Assembly: GCF_000002985.6 (NCBI RefSeq)
Contig: NC_003280.10
Span: forward strand, 13,574,501 to 13,638,500
Reading direction: 5' to 3'
Source of the DNA: Caenorhabditis elegans
Taxonomy: Eukaryota; Nematoda; Chromadorea; Rhabditida; Rhabditidae
Length of the DNA: 64,000 bases
Shown here one piece after another: positions 1 through 11,254 of this stretch. Both the position numbers and the translations under genes were made by a program. The stretch's first letter is position 1. The number at the start of each line of letters is the position of its first letter. The notes beneath the pieces were generated by a model. That model was not told the DNA's origin. It saw nothing but the letters and a program-made list of their open reading frames with translations, and made no database searches.

Positions 1-84
1 CGCGTCTTTTACCTGAAAAAAACCGCATTTTTTAGCATTTTTTCCACACGAAATAAGGCGATTTTCCCGCCGCTAAAAACCAAC

Positions 85-561
85 CATTTCCTCGTCGATC
101 TCCAGTTTTGCTGCCGAATTTAGGAGAATTGTATCTGGCAGGCCGCCGGTTGCCACGACGCTCCGGGTTAGCACCGCCGCCTGAGCAATTCCGTCGCTCA
201 TTGGCTCGGCGGCTTCGAAGATATACGCCGGGTGGCTCTTTTGAAGAGGATGTTGCTGTGGTGGTTCTGTGAACTGAAATTTTTTCAAAATTAATTAATT
301 AATTTGTTTATTTTTCGGCTTTTTTCTCACTTTCAGCTCATTTTCCATGTGCTCTTTCGCCGCCTGTTCCACCAGATTTTTGCGATTTGAAAGTTGAAAA
401 ATCTCATTTGGCTCAAAAACTGGCACACCGAGCGCCTTAACCGCGTCAGGCACCTCGAAAGCCGGCATTTTTCGCTTATTTCTCGAATTATAGATCTCTT
501 TGAAGATTCGAGTGTCCATTTTTCCCCATTGTTTGACGGCGCGGTATTTGCGAAACACCAT
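85..561 (-). CDS. mrpl-37: Mitochondrial large-subunit ribosomal protein mL37-like, 5' two exons only
   Basis: Two minus-strand exons are visible, 561-331 and 273-85. The ATG lies immediately behind TTTGCAG, so it may be the trans-splice acceptor and true start. The second exon begins behind AATTTCAG. Together they encode about 140 residues. The order HPLQ, a YIF, GIAQAAVLT and GLPDTILL in exon 2 resembles the start of the conserved region of animal mL37, a protein of the mitochondrial 39S subunit, as I remember it. Exon 2 can end at ATG|GTTGGT (weak donor), which keeps the frame and would continue left of the window; reading through instead gives a stop at 73-75. mL37 is normally much longer than 143 aa, so I take the gene as cut by the window edge. 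It is head-to-head with the next gene. The name is from homology and remembered locus order. Confidence 0.7.
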
Positions 562-1430
562 CTGCAAAGAAATTTATCGACTTTTACACGTTTTTTACGG
601 AGAAATTGCGTGGAAATTCGAAAAAAAATTGATTTAAAATAAAAATCGAAAGAGAAATGGTACGTCGTGGCGGGACCTAGCTGAAAAATTTAAGCATGTA
701 CCTTTGAGGTTGGATTTTATTGATTTTTCTCCATTAAAAAGTGATTTTCTAGTCAAATTTAGTTTTCAATTTGCGGAACAATCTTTAACGCAATTTTTAA
801 TCATGTTATTTTATTATTTTTGAAAGATTTAGTAAGCAAAAATCAAAAAAATAGCTTTTCGTGGTGAGACCCCTATAGAAAAATTAAGAAATGTCCCTTT
901 AAGTGATACGGTAGAGGTCTCGAGGCGAAATTTTGTTTTTAATTATTTTTATTTTTATATATTTTCAAGGAATTGGAGCATTTTTAGCCAATTTTTCGCG
1001 ATTTTCTGCTTAAATATGACGATTTTAAGTAAAATTTTGCAAAAAATCGATAAAACTGACTGAAAAATTTCGAAATTTGGCCTAAAATCGGGAAAAACGG
1101 TAAAAAAATAAAGAAATATCACAACACGAAAAAAAAATTGAATCATCATGTTCACAGGTCACCACCACCCTGCGTCTCCAGCGTCAGCAAGCGCGCTCTA
1201 TCGATTCCCTGCACCGTTTTGAGCGCGCTGAAGGCCCCCCGAGTTGTGTTTCTCTGCGCTCTCCGCCACTTTCTCGGGTTCTATTCGCGCTCCGCCGCAT
1301 TCCATCAGTGTTTCTTATTTCATATTCGATAAAATTTGAATTAAAATTCCTCCTAGAGCTCCTTTTTTCAATAAAATTAATTTTTTAAGCTTTAAAAATT
1401 TTGAAAAATTGTTTTTAATTCCAGGAAAAG
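562..1430. promoter_or_regulatory. Divergent intergenic/promoter region between mrpl-37-like and CaRF-like genes
   Basis: Mostly A/T-run DNA with no credible coding exon. A GC-rich, C/T-rich block at about 1155-1330 (GCGCGCTC, CGCTCTCCGCC) stands out from its surroundings. It is probably the promoter or 5' leader of the plus-strand gene, because an acceptor (TTTTAATTCCAG) lies just before the ATG at 1431. A leader exon here or SL trans-splicing would both fit. Confidence 0.45.
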
Positions 1431-4400
1431 ATGTCGCTTCAAACTATCGAAGAAATGGGTAAATATATTCGAATTTTATCGATTTTTTAACCGAAAAAAC
1501 GCATTTTCAGACGCCTACCCTGCTGTAGATGACTCTGGAGACCACCTTCTCGACCCGAATATGATACCAACCGCCGCCACGGAAGTAGTAATGTCGGGAG
1601 ATGGAATTGAGAGGGTATTTATATATATATTGCCGGAAATTCGACTGAAAACCGGCAATTTTCAGCAATTCGGCGACGAGGAGGACACCTATCAATACGA
1701 GTACACTTATGAAGACGATCCGCAGCTGGAAATCGGAGAGGAAGAGGTTGTGGTGACGGATGAAGCTGAATATCAGGAACACTGGAAGGATGAGGAGAAG
1801 TGAGCGCTGGAAATCGAGAAAAACTGCCGGAAAAATGAAAATTTTGACTGAAAACGTGCAGAAAATCGGAAATTTCGCGGAAAATAGCCTGAAAAACACC
1901 GTTTTTGAGTGAAAAAGTGAAAAATTCTCGCTAATACCCCGTTTTCGAGCATTTTCGCGAAAATTTTTCAATGTAAAAGCTTGAAAAACGCGATTTTTTC
2001 GCCGAATTTCATCAGTTTTTGCTAGAAAACTCGAAAATTTCTTGAATTTTCACACAAAAATCCCGACTTTCCAAAGAAAATTGTTCGGAATTCAAATTTT
2101 CGGGTTAAAATCTCAAAATCTCGTGGAATTTCAGCACTTAAACGGGATTTTTTCGATGAAAACGGCTTTTTTAGGACTAAAAATTTAGACTTTTAGGCTT
2201 CGGCTTAGGCTTAAACTTAGGCCGAGCCGTAGGTTTAGGCTTAGGCTCAGGCTTAGGCTGAGGCTTTGAGCTTAGGCTTAGGCTTAGTTAGGCTTAGGCT
2301 TAGGCTTGTTTCAGGCTTAGGCTTATTTTATCATAATTTTATCAAATCCAAATTAAAGCTGAAAATAATCAAAATTAAAGGTTTTCGGGGTGTTTTTCAG
2401 CGCCAAAACTCGGTTTTTTTTTGCAGAAAAATGAATTTTTAGGACTAATTTTTAGAAGAAGAACCCGAATTTTAACATAAATAAGTCAAATTTTGTTAAA
2501 ATTCAGCTTTAAAACCCAGATTTTCTCAGAAAAATGAGTTTTTTGAAACAAAATTTGAAGTTTTAAAGCGTTTTTCAGCTCTAAAACCCCTGATTTTTGC
2601 AGAAAAATACATTTTTACAACTAAAATGTTTAATAAAATAGTCGAATTTTAGCATAACTACGTGAAAATTTCCTGTAAAAATTCGAAAAACCCGAATTTT
2701 GCGTCAAAAATCACCTCTAAAACCCCTGATTTTTTGCAGAAAAATTAATTTTTCAGTGTTTTTCAGCCCTAAAACCCCTGATTTTTTGCAGAAAAATGAA
2801 TCTCTACGACGTGCTGGGCAGCAAAATAAGAGCCTGATCTTAAGTCTCAGCCTTAGCCTAAGCCTAAACCTACGGCTCGCCTAAGTTTAAGCCTAAGCCT
2901 AAATTTTTAGTCCTAAAAAAGCCGTTTTCATGGAAAAAATCCCGTTTAAGTGCTGAAATTCCACGAGATTTTGAGATTTTAACCCGAAAATTTGAATTCC
3001 GAACAATTTTCTTCGGAAAGTCGGCGGGATTTTTAAGTTAAAAAAATGAGAAAATTTTCGAGAGTTTTCTAGCAAAAACTCATGAAATTCGGCGAAAAAA
3101 TCGCGTTTTTCAAGCTTTTACATTGAAAAATTTACGCGAAAATGCTCGAAAACGGGGTATTAGGCGAGAATTTTTCCACTTTTTCACTCAAAAACGGTCC
3201 AACCCGAATTTGTTTCGTAATTCAGCTCCCAAACCCCTGATTTTTTGCAGAAAAATGAATCTCTACGACGTGCTGGGCAGCAAAATGTACCTGGAAGACG
3301 ACGAGAAGGGGGGTCCGAAACGTAGTCGAATCGACGACGATGAAGCCTCCTTCTCAGACGTCTATCATCACCACCAACCACCACCACCACCACATCCGAG
3401 AGCCGGAGCACCAGGAGACTATAGATATGCTGTAGATGACTACAGAGAGTATACAGTCTATCCAACAAGTGGGGGGCCGAAGCAGCAGCACGGCGGAGCC
3501 CACAACTCAGTTGATAGAACATGTCAGGGATGTGGAATGATGTTGAGACGCAGTGTATTCTATCATCATGCGAGAATGATTCGTGAGAAAGGAGCTTGTA
3601 ATTTATTTACACCGCAACGGTTCCCATGCACACAGTGTGATGCTCGGATTGGAACTCTTGAGAAGCTCTGTCAGCATATGGAACAGATTCATCAGGCGCC
3701 CACGCAAATTAAGACGATGGTTTTTACGAATGAAGAGGATTTTAAACAGTTTCGTATTGAGCTCGAGGGAAAAGGTGGCAATTTTCGGATGGCTAGAGGA
3801 AATAAGAAGAATAAGGTGCGGAGGAGTTGAGGAAGCATGGGCGACGAGAAAAAAATTGGAAAAAAAATTGGATTTTTTGAGCGGAATTGGAAAAAATTTA
3901 AAAAAATACAGCAAAAAACCCAATTTTTAACCACTAAATGGGCGGGGCATGCGAAATCGCAAGCCACGCCCACAAACTGGTTGTTTTTTATGCAAAAATT
4001 ATGTTTTTTTTTGGCCTAAAAAATCAAAAAGTTTCAGACTTTTCTCCTCGGAAATGTGAAAAAATTGAGAAAATGAAAGGTTTTAACCTGAAAAATCATG
4101 GAAAATTCAATTTTTTTCACAATTTCAATGAAAAAAAGGAAAAAAAATACCAGTTTTTTACCACTAAATGGGCGGAGCTTGTGAATTTCCAAGCCACGCC
4201 CACAAACTGGTAAATTTCTTCCTTTTTTCGCAAAGAAAAATAAAATTTGTACTTTTCCTGAAAAAAAAATAAAGAAAAATTGACTTTTCCTGCTAAAAAA
4301 CGATTTTCATTTCATTTTTAAAAAAAACCTTTTTTTAACCACTAAATGGGCGGAGCTTGGGTAATTGCGAGCCACGCCCACAAAATGGTTAATTTGTTTT

Positions 4401-7400
4401 TTTTTTCTGTCGAAAAATTAATTGAATTATCTAGCTAAAATTCTGTATATATATAAAATTGACCATTTTGACCATTAACCATTAACCAATTGACCATTAA
4501 AATAAATATATATATATATACATATGTATTTCATAAAAATTTTAAAAAATTCAACTATTTTTCACATTTTTACTAAAAAAAATTGATGTTGTTAATTTTT
4601 CAACTGTAAATCTATCAATTTGCCCCCTAAATCACTATGAAAATTAAAAATTTGCGAAAATAATTCAAAATCAATCATTATTTCCAAAAATGGAAACTCC
4701 CAAGAACAATTATTAGACACGCACACTTTTTCTCGTGGAGTACACGAATTTGCGTAAATCGGCCCACATGGCCGTGTTAGAGCTTTAACGCTCCATATTT
4801 TCCAAATTCCTAGTACTATACTTTCAACATTTCTGCTCTGCCAATTTTAATTTTAATGAAGATATTTTGGTTTTTTCATTAAAATTAAAATTGGCAGAGC
4901 AGAAATGTTGACAGTATACTAGGAATGGAAAATATGAAGCGTTAAAGCTCTAACACGGCCATGTGTGCCGATTTACGCAAATTCGTGTACTCCACGTGAA
5001 AAAGTGTGCGTGTCTAATAATTGTTCTTGGGTGTTTCCATTTTTGGAAATAATGATTGATTTTGAATTATTTTCGCAAATTTTTAATTTTCATAGTGATT
5101 TAGGGGGCAAATTGATAGATTTACAGTTGAAAAATTAACAACAACATCAATTTTTCTTCAGTAAAAATGTGAAAAATAGTTGAATTTTTTAAAATTTTTA
5201 TGAAATACATATGTATATATATATATATTTTTTTTTTTTTAATTTTTCAAAAATGTTTCAAAAAATAGTGAAGAATACTTGAATTTTTCAATTTTATCAG
5301 AAAAAATTGATTTTTCTCCAATTTTTTAAAGAAAAAATAGCATTTTAGCCAGAAAATGCACTTTTTCTTAACTTTTTTCAGAAAAAAAAATTATTTTTAT
5401 TTTTCGATGATTATTTCAAATTTTTCTGGTCAAAATTCTAGCATTTCTCTTGTTCAGAAACTAAAAAAAAATTTGCAAAAAAAAAAAATCAAAAAAAAAA
5501 TTTCTTCTTCCAGAAAGGAATGGTTCAATATTTCCGTTGCAATCGTCTCCAAACACTTTCCCGCTCTCAAACATTCCGTCCAGTCGACAATCCGTCGCTC
5601 GAAGAACTGCCAACTAATCGAAAGCGTGGGCGGCTTCACCAGCAAGAGCTCCGTCAGCAAAGTGCTAAACAGGTCATACGGACTGAGAACTCGTGCACCG
5701 CGTTCTATAATAAAGCCTATTTGGATAATGGGTTCGTTTTTTGGCGAAAAAAAATGGGTTAAAACCTGAGAAATTGGTGAAAAATGCCCTGAATATGGGA
5801 TTTTTGGCCTAAAAAATCCAAAATTTCAGACTTTTCTCCTCGGAAAAATAAAAAAATTGAGAAAATGAAAATGAAAGGTTTTAACCTGAAAAATCATGGA
5901 AAATTCAATTTTTTTTTTTCACATTTTCAATGAAAAAAAGGAAAAAAAACCAATTTTTAACCACTAAATGGGCGAAGCTTGTGAATTTCCAAGCCTAGCC
6001 CACAAACTGGTAAATTTCTTCCTTTTTTCGCAAAGAAAAATCAAAATTTGTACTTCCTGGAAAAAAATAAAGAAAAATTGACTTTTCCTGCTAAAAACGA
6101 TTTTCATTTCATAAAAATTCAAAAAAAAACCAATTTTTCACCACTAAATGGGCGGAGCTTGTGAATTTCTAAGCCACGCCCACGAACTGATTAAAAACCT
6201 CAAAAATGAAAATTAATTTTTAAAAAAAATCTAAATTTTCAGAAATTTTAATCGGGCTTCAAGTTGAAAATTTCAATTTTTCACATTTTTTTGATACAAA
6301 AATTTAGATTTTCGAGCATTTTTAGGCCAAAAAACTGATTTTTCAGCTAAAAATGCCAGTTTTTTTTGCGAAAAATACCACATTTTTGATTCGAAAACTA
6401 CGATTTTTTGAGCAAAATTTTTTCCAGAACAATCGAAGTCCGCTTCTGTGACCATCATCTTCACGACGACGAGAAGCTTCGACTTCCAGAAGCCGTTAGA
6501 GCTCGAGTTATCGAATTGGCACGGAAAAATCTACCACATGTCGTTATTCTTATGATTGTTAAAGGTTATTCGATCGAAATTATGGGACGGAGGAAAATTT
6601 GGATTTTTTTCGATTTTTTTTTCATTGAAAATGTAGTTAAAAAGCTGAAAAAAGTGAAAAAAAAAATCAAAAATCTGGCATTTTTACGACTTTTAGTTAA
6701 AAAAATATTTGCAAAAAGTGAAAAATCAAAGAATTTCGGTTAAAAAAATTGAAAATTTTGCGTTTTTTAGCATTTTCAATAGCTTTCTGCCAAAAAATTT
6801 TAAAAAAAATCTAATTTTCTGAGTTTTTAAATGTTTTTTAACACTTATTTCACGACAAAATGAAAAAAATTTAAATTCGAAATTTTAACGTTTTTTACCT
6901 CAAAAAATCGAATTTTTGCTGAAAAAAGTTGAAAAATTGGCGAGACATCGAATTTTTTAAGGTTCAAAAAAAATTTTTTAAGGTATTTTGAGCACTTTTT
7001 TCATTAATTTCATTTCAAAAAAAAATTTCAGATGAACGCTTCAAATATTGTGAGAGAAATTCGGCCAACGATCGACGTATTCAGGATATGAAGACTCAGG
7101 ATATTCGACAAGTGCTTGCCGGAAATAATCGATCTGTTAAAAGTGCGGGAAATTTTTGAAAAATTGGAAATTTCGTCGAATTTTATTCAAAAAATTGAAA
7201 AAAAAAACCATGAAAATTGAAGGTTTTTCGCTTTTTTTTTGCAAAAAAGCATTATTTTTCCCAGAAATTTGAATTCCCGGCAAAAATTATTTTCTCAAAA
7301 ATTTAAATTCCCGCCAAAATTTTTCTCGGAAAATTTTGAATTCCCGCCAAATTTTTTTTTCAGAAAATTTAAATTCCCGGCAAAATTTTTTTCAGAAAAT

Positions 7401-9990
7401 TTGAATTTCCGCCAAAATTTTTCTCGGAAAATTTGAATTCCCGGCAAAAATTATTTTCTCAAAAATTTAAATTCCCGGCAAAATTTTTCTCGGAAAATTT
7501 GAATTCCCGCCAAAAATTATTTTCTCAAAAATTTGAATTCCCGCCAAAATTTTTCTCGGAAAATTTGAATTTCCGCCAAAATTTTTCTTAGAAATTTGAA
7601 TCCTCGGCTAAATTTTTAAATTTTTATCGGAAAATTTAAATTTCCGCCAAAAATTTCTCAAAAATTTGAATTTCCGCCAAATTTTTTTTTCAGAAAATTT
7701 GAATCCCCGCCAAAAATTATTTTCTCAAAAATTTGAATTCCCGCCAAAATTTTTCTCGGAAAACTTAAATTTCCGCCAAATTTTTTTTCAGAAAATTTGA
7801 ATTCCCGCCAAAAATAGTGTTTTAATCGAAAAATTTGGGAAAAAACAATAATTTTTGCGAAAAACTGTATGAAAATTGCTAAAAATCGAGAAAACTCGTA
7901 AAATTTTTTCACATGAAAATTTTAAAATTTTAAAACAATTTTTGCTCCAAAATCGATAATCTAGGGTTTCCATCGAAAAATCTGGAAAAATCAAAATTTT
8001 CCACTGTTTTCTCAAAAATTGCTCAAAATCGTGAAAAAATCAATAAAAAATTATAAAATTCGACAAAAAACTAGGTTTTCGGTCGAAAATTTCTGATTTT
8101 TTACTCTAAAAATTCAGAAAAAATCGAAATTTTCCCCGTTTTCAGCGCGAATTTCTCGTGGAGAGCAAGTTGAACAATTCGACCGTTTTGCACACTTGGG
8201 ACACGTGGACGAGGATCCGACACGGCCATGGAACGATGTTAGGCCATCGGCAAAAGTGGATCGACTATCACTTTCACACTCTGAATTAAGATATCTCGAT
8301 TTATTCGATACAAATCGAGAGGAAATTATGGCTAAACTCAATGAGAGATCACGTGTTGAGCAGAGTAAAAAGTACGGGAAAAATTTTGAAATTTTCACAA
8401 TTTTTCACCAAAAAAATTGTGGTTTTATGGCAAAATATCGAATTTTTTCACAAAAAATTGCCAAAAACTCACCCTTTTCTCCCCCATTTCTACTAGAAAA
8501 TTGAACAAAAAACAGTTTTCCAAAATTTTTTTTTATTCCAAAAAAAAATTCTTTTTAAAAAAAGATCCAAAAAACATTTTTAACTCCAAAAAAAAATCCC
8601 AAAAAAAATTCCAAAAAAATTTCCAAAAAAAATCCAAAAAAAATTCCAAAAAATCCAAAAAACATTCCAAAAAAATTTCCAAAAAAAATCCAAAAAAATC
8701 CAAAAAAAAACCCAAAAAAAATCCCAAAAAACATTTTTAACTCCAAAAAAAAATTCCAAAAAAAATCCAAAAAACATTCCAAAAAAAATTCCAAAAAAAA
8801 ATTCCAAAAAAAATTCCAAAAAAAATCCAAAAAAAATTCCAAAAAAATCCAAAAAACATTCCAAAAAAATTTCCAAAAAAAATCCAAAAAAAAAACCCAA
8901 AAAAAATCCCAAAAAACATTTTTAACTCCAAAAAAAATCCCAAAAAAAATCCCACAAAAATTTCCAAAAAAAAATCCCAAAAAACATTTTTAACTCCAAA
9001 AAAATCCCAAAAAAATCCAAAAAAAATTCCAAAAAACATTTTTAACTCCAAAAAAAAATCCCAAAAAAAATTCCAAAAAAATTGCCAAAATTTTTTTTTA
9101 ATCCTGAAAAAATTCCAAAAAACATTCCACAAAAAATTCAAAAAAAAAAAAACTCCAAAAAAAAATTCCAAAAAAAAAACTCCAAAAAAAAAATTCCAAA
9201 AATATTGCCAAAATTTTTTTTTAATCCTGAAAAAATTCCAAAAAACATTCCAAAAAAAATTCAAAAAAAAAAAACTCCAAAAAAAAACTCCAAAAAAAAA
9301 ATTCCAAAAAAATTTCAAAAAAAAATCCAAAAATATTCCCAAAAAAATTTTATTTTTCAATTCCAAAATATGTCCAACAAAATAAATTCCAACAAAAAAA
9401 ACTGTTCCAGAATGCTCTACGACTCGTTCATCCATCGCCTATCAAGCTCAAACGAGGTGATCAAACAAATCGACTACCGCGACCTGATCCCCAACGAGAG
9501 CACCCTGCTGAAGCTGAAAAAAGCCTATAACTACCTGGCAAAGATCGAGAACGAGCTTCTGAACCCGCGCCGAGAGCAGATCAATCCGATCCGCGTCACC
9601 TCATACATCAGAATGATGGAAGAAGAAGCAAGGCTGATCGAGAGGACTCGACAGGCGGCCAGTGCTCCTGGAGCAGCTGCTGGAGATGAGATTGATGTTG
9701 TTGGGATTGACGAGGAGGACTACCACCATCATCATCATATGGATCTTCATGAAGTTGTGGAAGAGGAAGAAGTTGGGTATCATCAGGAGGATCTCGAGCT
9801 GGAGCAGGAGCTTCAAGAGCATGTGGAAGAGGATTATCTGCCGGTGGAAGAGGAATTGGTGGAAGAGGAGCTGGTGGTGGAAGAAGAAGCTCTTCCAGTG
9901 GAGCAGCACCAGGAAGAGGAGGAGGACGGAGAGCCGACGGTCACCAGAGCTGGACGAGTTGTGAAGAAGAAGCCGCAATTTGATTCTTAA
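1431..9990 (+). CDS. C2H2 zinc-finger protein with CaRF (ALS2CR8)-like DNA-binding region, nine exons, 700 aa
   Basis: Model: 1431-1458, 1511-1614, 1666-1799, 3251-3815, 5514-5731, 6428-6564, 7032-7142, 8146-8371, 9411-9990. All junctions are in frame with GT/AG ends. The protein has an acidic N-terminus, a His/Pro-rich stretch, a Cys pair at about 180-183, and a classical C2H2 finger at about 215-236 (C-x2-C-x12-H-x4-H). Then comes a region opening with FTNEEDFKQF, followed by YFRCNR, CTAFYNKAYLDNG, TIEVRFCDHH, LRLPEAVRARV and MKTQDIRQVL. That order matches the CaRF/MULE-N-terminal type of domain seen in animal transcription factors and transposase-derived proteins. The last exon is very Glu-rich with a HHHHH run and ends in a basic tail (RVVKKKPQ). 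A nuclear DNA-binding role is inferred. An isoform could stop at 1801 or 3828 if the introns are retained. Introns 3, 4, 7 and 8 are long and repeat-filled. Confidence 0.75.
2194..2331 (+). repeat. Interstitial telomere-like TTAGGC repeat
   Basis: About 20 degenerate copies of TTAGGC and variants (TTCGGC, TCAGGC, TTAGGCTGAGGC), the hexamer of nematode telomeres. The complementary GCCTAA copies are at 2840-2911 in the other arm of the foldback. Confidence 0.8.
2766..2836 (+). pseudogene. Duplicated intron-end/exon-4 start of the CaRF-like gene (decoy exon)
   Basis: The polypyrimidine tract, TTTTTTGCAG acceptor and first 36 coding bases of exon 4 occur here and again at 3222-3288. Both begin MNLYDVLGSK, but this copy then runs into IRA and a stop. 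If spliced in, it would end the protein after about 100 residues. It lies just inside the right arm of the foldback. Confidence 0.75.
3925..4390. repeat. Three copies of a ~52-bp short inverted-repeat element (ACCACTAAATGGGCGG...)
   Basis: Copies at about 3928-3980, 4158-4211 and 4338-4388. Each opens ACCACTAAATGGGCGG and closes CCACGCCCACAAA, so the ends (GGGCGGAGCTTG / AAGCCACGCCC) can pair into a hairpin. Further copies: 5957-6011, 6139-6192 and, reversed, 10778-10829. The rest of the intron is A/T-run DNA. Confidence 0.75.
4503..5231. repeat. Large near-perfect foldback element
   Basis: The arms, about 4503-4860 and 4876-5231, are near-identical reverse complements around a ~15-bp loop. 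The outer ends are (TA)n with CATATGTA. Internal landmarks such as CGTGGAGTACACG, CATGGCCGTGTTAG and GGCAGAGCAGAAATG recur inverted. No coding capacity. It is a palindromic MITE-like element in intron 4. Confidence 0.85.
7255..7805. repeat. Tandem ~32-bp repeat (GAATTCCCGCCAAAATTTTTCTCGGAAAATTT)
   Basis: About 16 degenerate units of AAAATTTGAATTCCCGCC with spacers of A/T runs. It lies in intron 7. Short ORFs on both strands through it are low-complexity artefacts. Confidence 0.75.
8520..9350. repeat. Long A-tract array (CCAAAAAAAATT) in intron 8
   Basis: About 800 bp of A7-A9 runs separated by CC, TTCC or CATTTTTAACTCC, with a longer unit ending ACATTTTTAACTCC recurring. The minus-strand ORFs here are pure Phe/Gly/Ile/Trp low complexity and are not genes. 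See the finding on phased A/T tracts. Confidence 0.8.
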
Positions 9991-11254
9991 TTCTTAATTC
10001 TTTTTTTTTTTAATTATTATTTTTTTTACATTTTTTCTCCATTTTTTCCCCAAAAGTAGTTTTAATTGGGTTTTTTTTGGGCTTAAAATTTGAATTTTTC
10101 GCGAATTTTTGAACCAAAAATCGAAATTTCCTAGGATTTTTAAGCTGGAAATTGGAATTTTACAGAAAAATTGACTTTTTTTTCTGATTTTTGACACAAA
10201 AATTAGTTTTTCTTCGTTTTTTAGCCACAAAAATCATGAAATTTTCCTGTGACTTTTTAGGCAAAAAATTTGAATTTCAAGCTATTTTAAGCCAAAAACT
10301 AAGTTTTCACTTAAAATTTTCGTTTTTAATTTAGAAATTTAGATTTCACGAAAAATTGTTGAAATACCGCTTTTTTTTCTGTCGATAATTGAAATTTCAG
10401 CCTGGAAATTAGAATTTCTCTCTATTTTGGCATTTTTTAGCCTATAAATTTGGATTTCACTGAAAAATTGAAAAAAAAGACTAAAAAATTAAGTTTTTGC
10501 TGATTGTTGCCCCAAAAATTGAGTTCTTTCCGAAAAAATTGAGAAAAAAACTCCAAATTTTGGCCTATAAAAATTGAAATTTTAATCTTAATCTCGACAA
10601 ATCTGCCGAAAATTGAAAATTTTGAATTTTCAGCGATTTTCAGCCGAAAAACCGAAAAAATCGAGAAATTTTTATTCTGAAATTTAAAAATTACATGGAA
10701 TACAAATTTCCACTGAAAATTTTCAGTTTTCAATGAAAAATCCGTTGAATACTTGCAAAAAATGAAAAATAACCTTTTTGTGGGCGTGGCTTGCAATTTA
10801 ACAAGCTCCGCCCCCATTTAATGGTCAAAAATTGTTTTTTTTTCCCCTAAAAATCGAAATCGCCCCAATTAAAACTACCAAGCTTTGACTTTAAAAGTCA
10901 ATGTTTTTAAATATTACCCCCTGATTCATTTTGATCTCCTGTACCCCCCCCCCCCCCTCTTTATCCTTTTTTTTCTAATTTTCCTATTTTATAACCTCTT
11001 ACGGATGAATTTCTCTTAATAGATCTTTTGATCACTCAGGCACCCGCTGCACTATGAACATCGGTATCAAGCAACGAAACGGTTCGGTTCAAGGTTTCCC
11101 CCGCCGTTTGCAACTTTAGCCCGTTTGCAACAGAAAAGTGCAATTTTGCAGAAGACCTGCTTCTTCGATCTTTGTCGCAGAGGGGTGGGTGGGGGTATAA
11201 GTATAAATTCTTTAGAGATTAGGACTGATTTCTAGAGAAAAAAAGTGGCAAAAA
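9991..11254. other. Intergenic: 3' region of CaRF-like gene and promoter of the transferase-like gene
   Basis: A/T-run DNA with one reversed GGGCGTGGCTT hairpin repeat (about 10778-10829), a C14-type run near 10945-10958, and a more mixed-sequence promoter-like stretch at about 11000-11220 before the ATG at 11255. No convincing exon. Confidence 0.5.

Larger units (their letters stand above)
1895..3198. repeat. Foldback (inverted repeat) with TTAGGC-rich inner arms in intron 3
   Basis: The left arm, about 1895-2275, reappears as its reverse complement at about 2825-3198. The outer part shares the TGAAAAATTC / CCCCGTTTTCGAG segment. The inner part is TTAGGC-like repeat on the left and GCCTAA on the right. 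The spacer is about 550 bp. The arms are imperfect but alignable along their length. Confidence 0.75.

Noticed and set aside
955-1155. Extra upstream exon of the mrpl-37-like gene
   Set aside because: The ORF is Phe/Ile low complexity from A/T runs; the start behind TTTGCAG at 561 is sufficient.
1507-1971. 154-codon minus ORF
   Set aside because: Antisense to exons 2-3 of the CaRF-like gene, hydrophobic low complexity, no splice or start support.
8533-9435. Minus-strand ORFs up to ~230 codons rich in Phe, Gly, Ile and Trp
   Set aside because: They are translations of the A-tract intron repeat; no start context, no domain, and the plus strand here is an intron of a well-supported gene.
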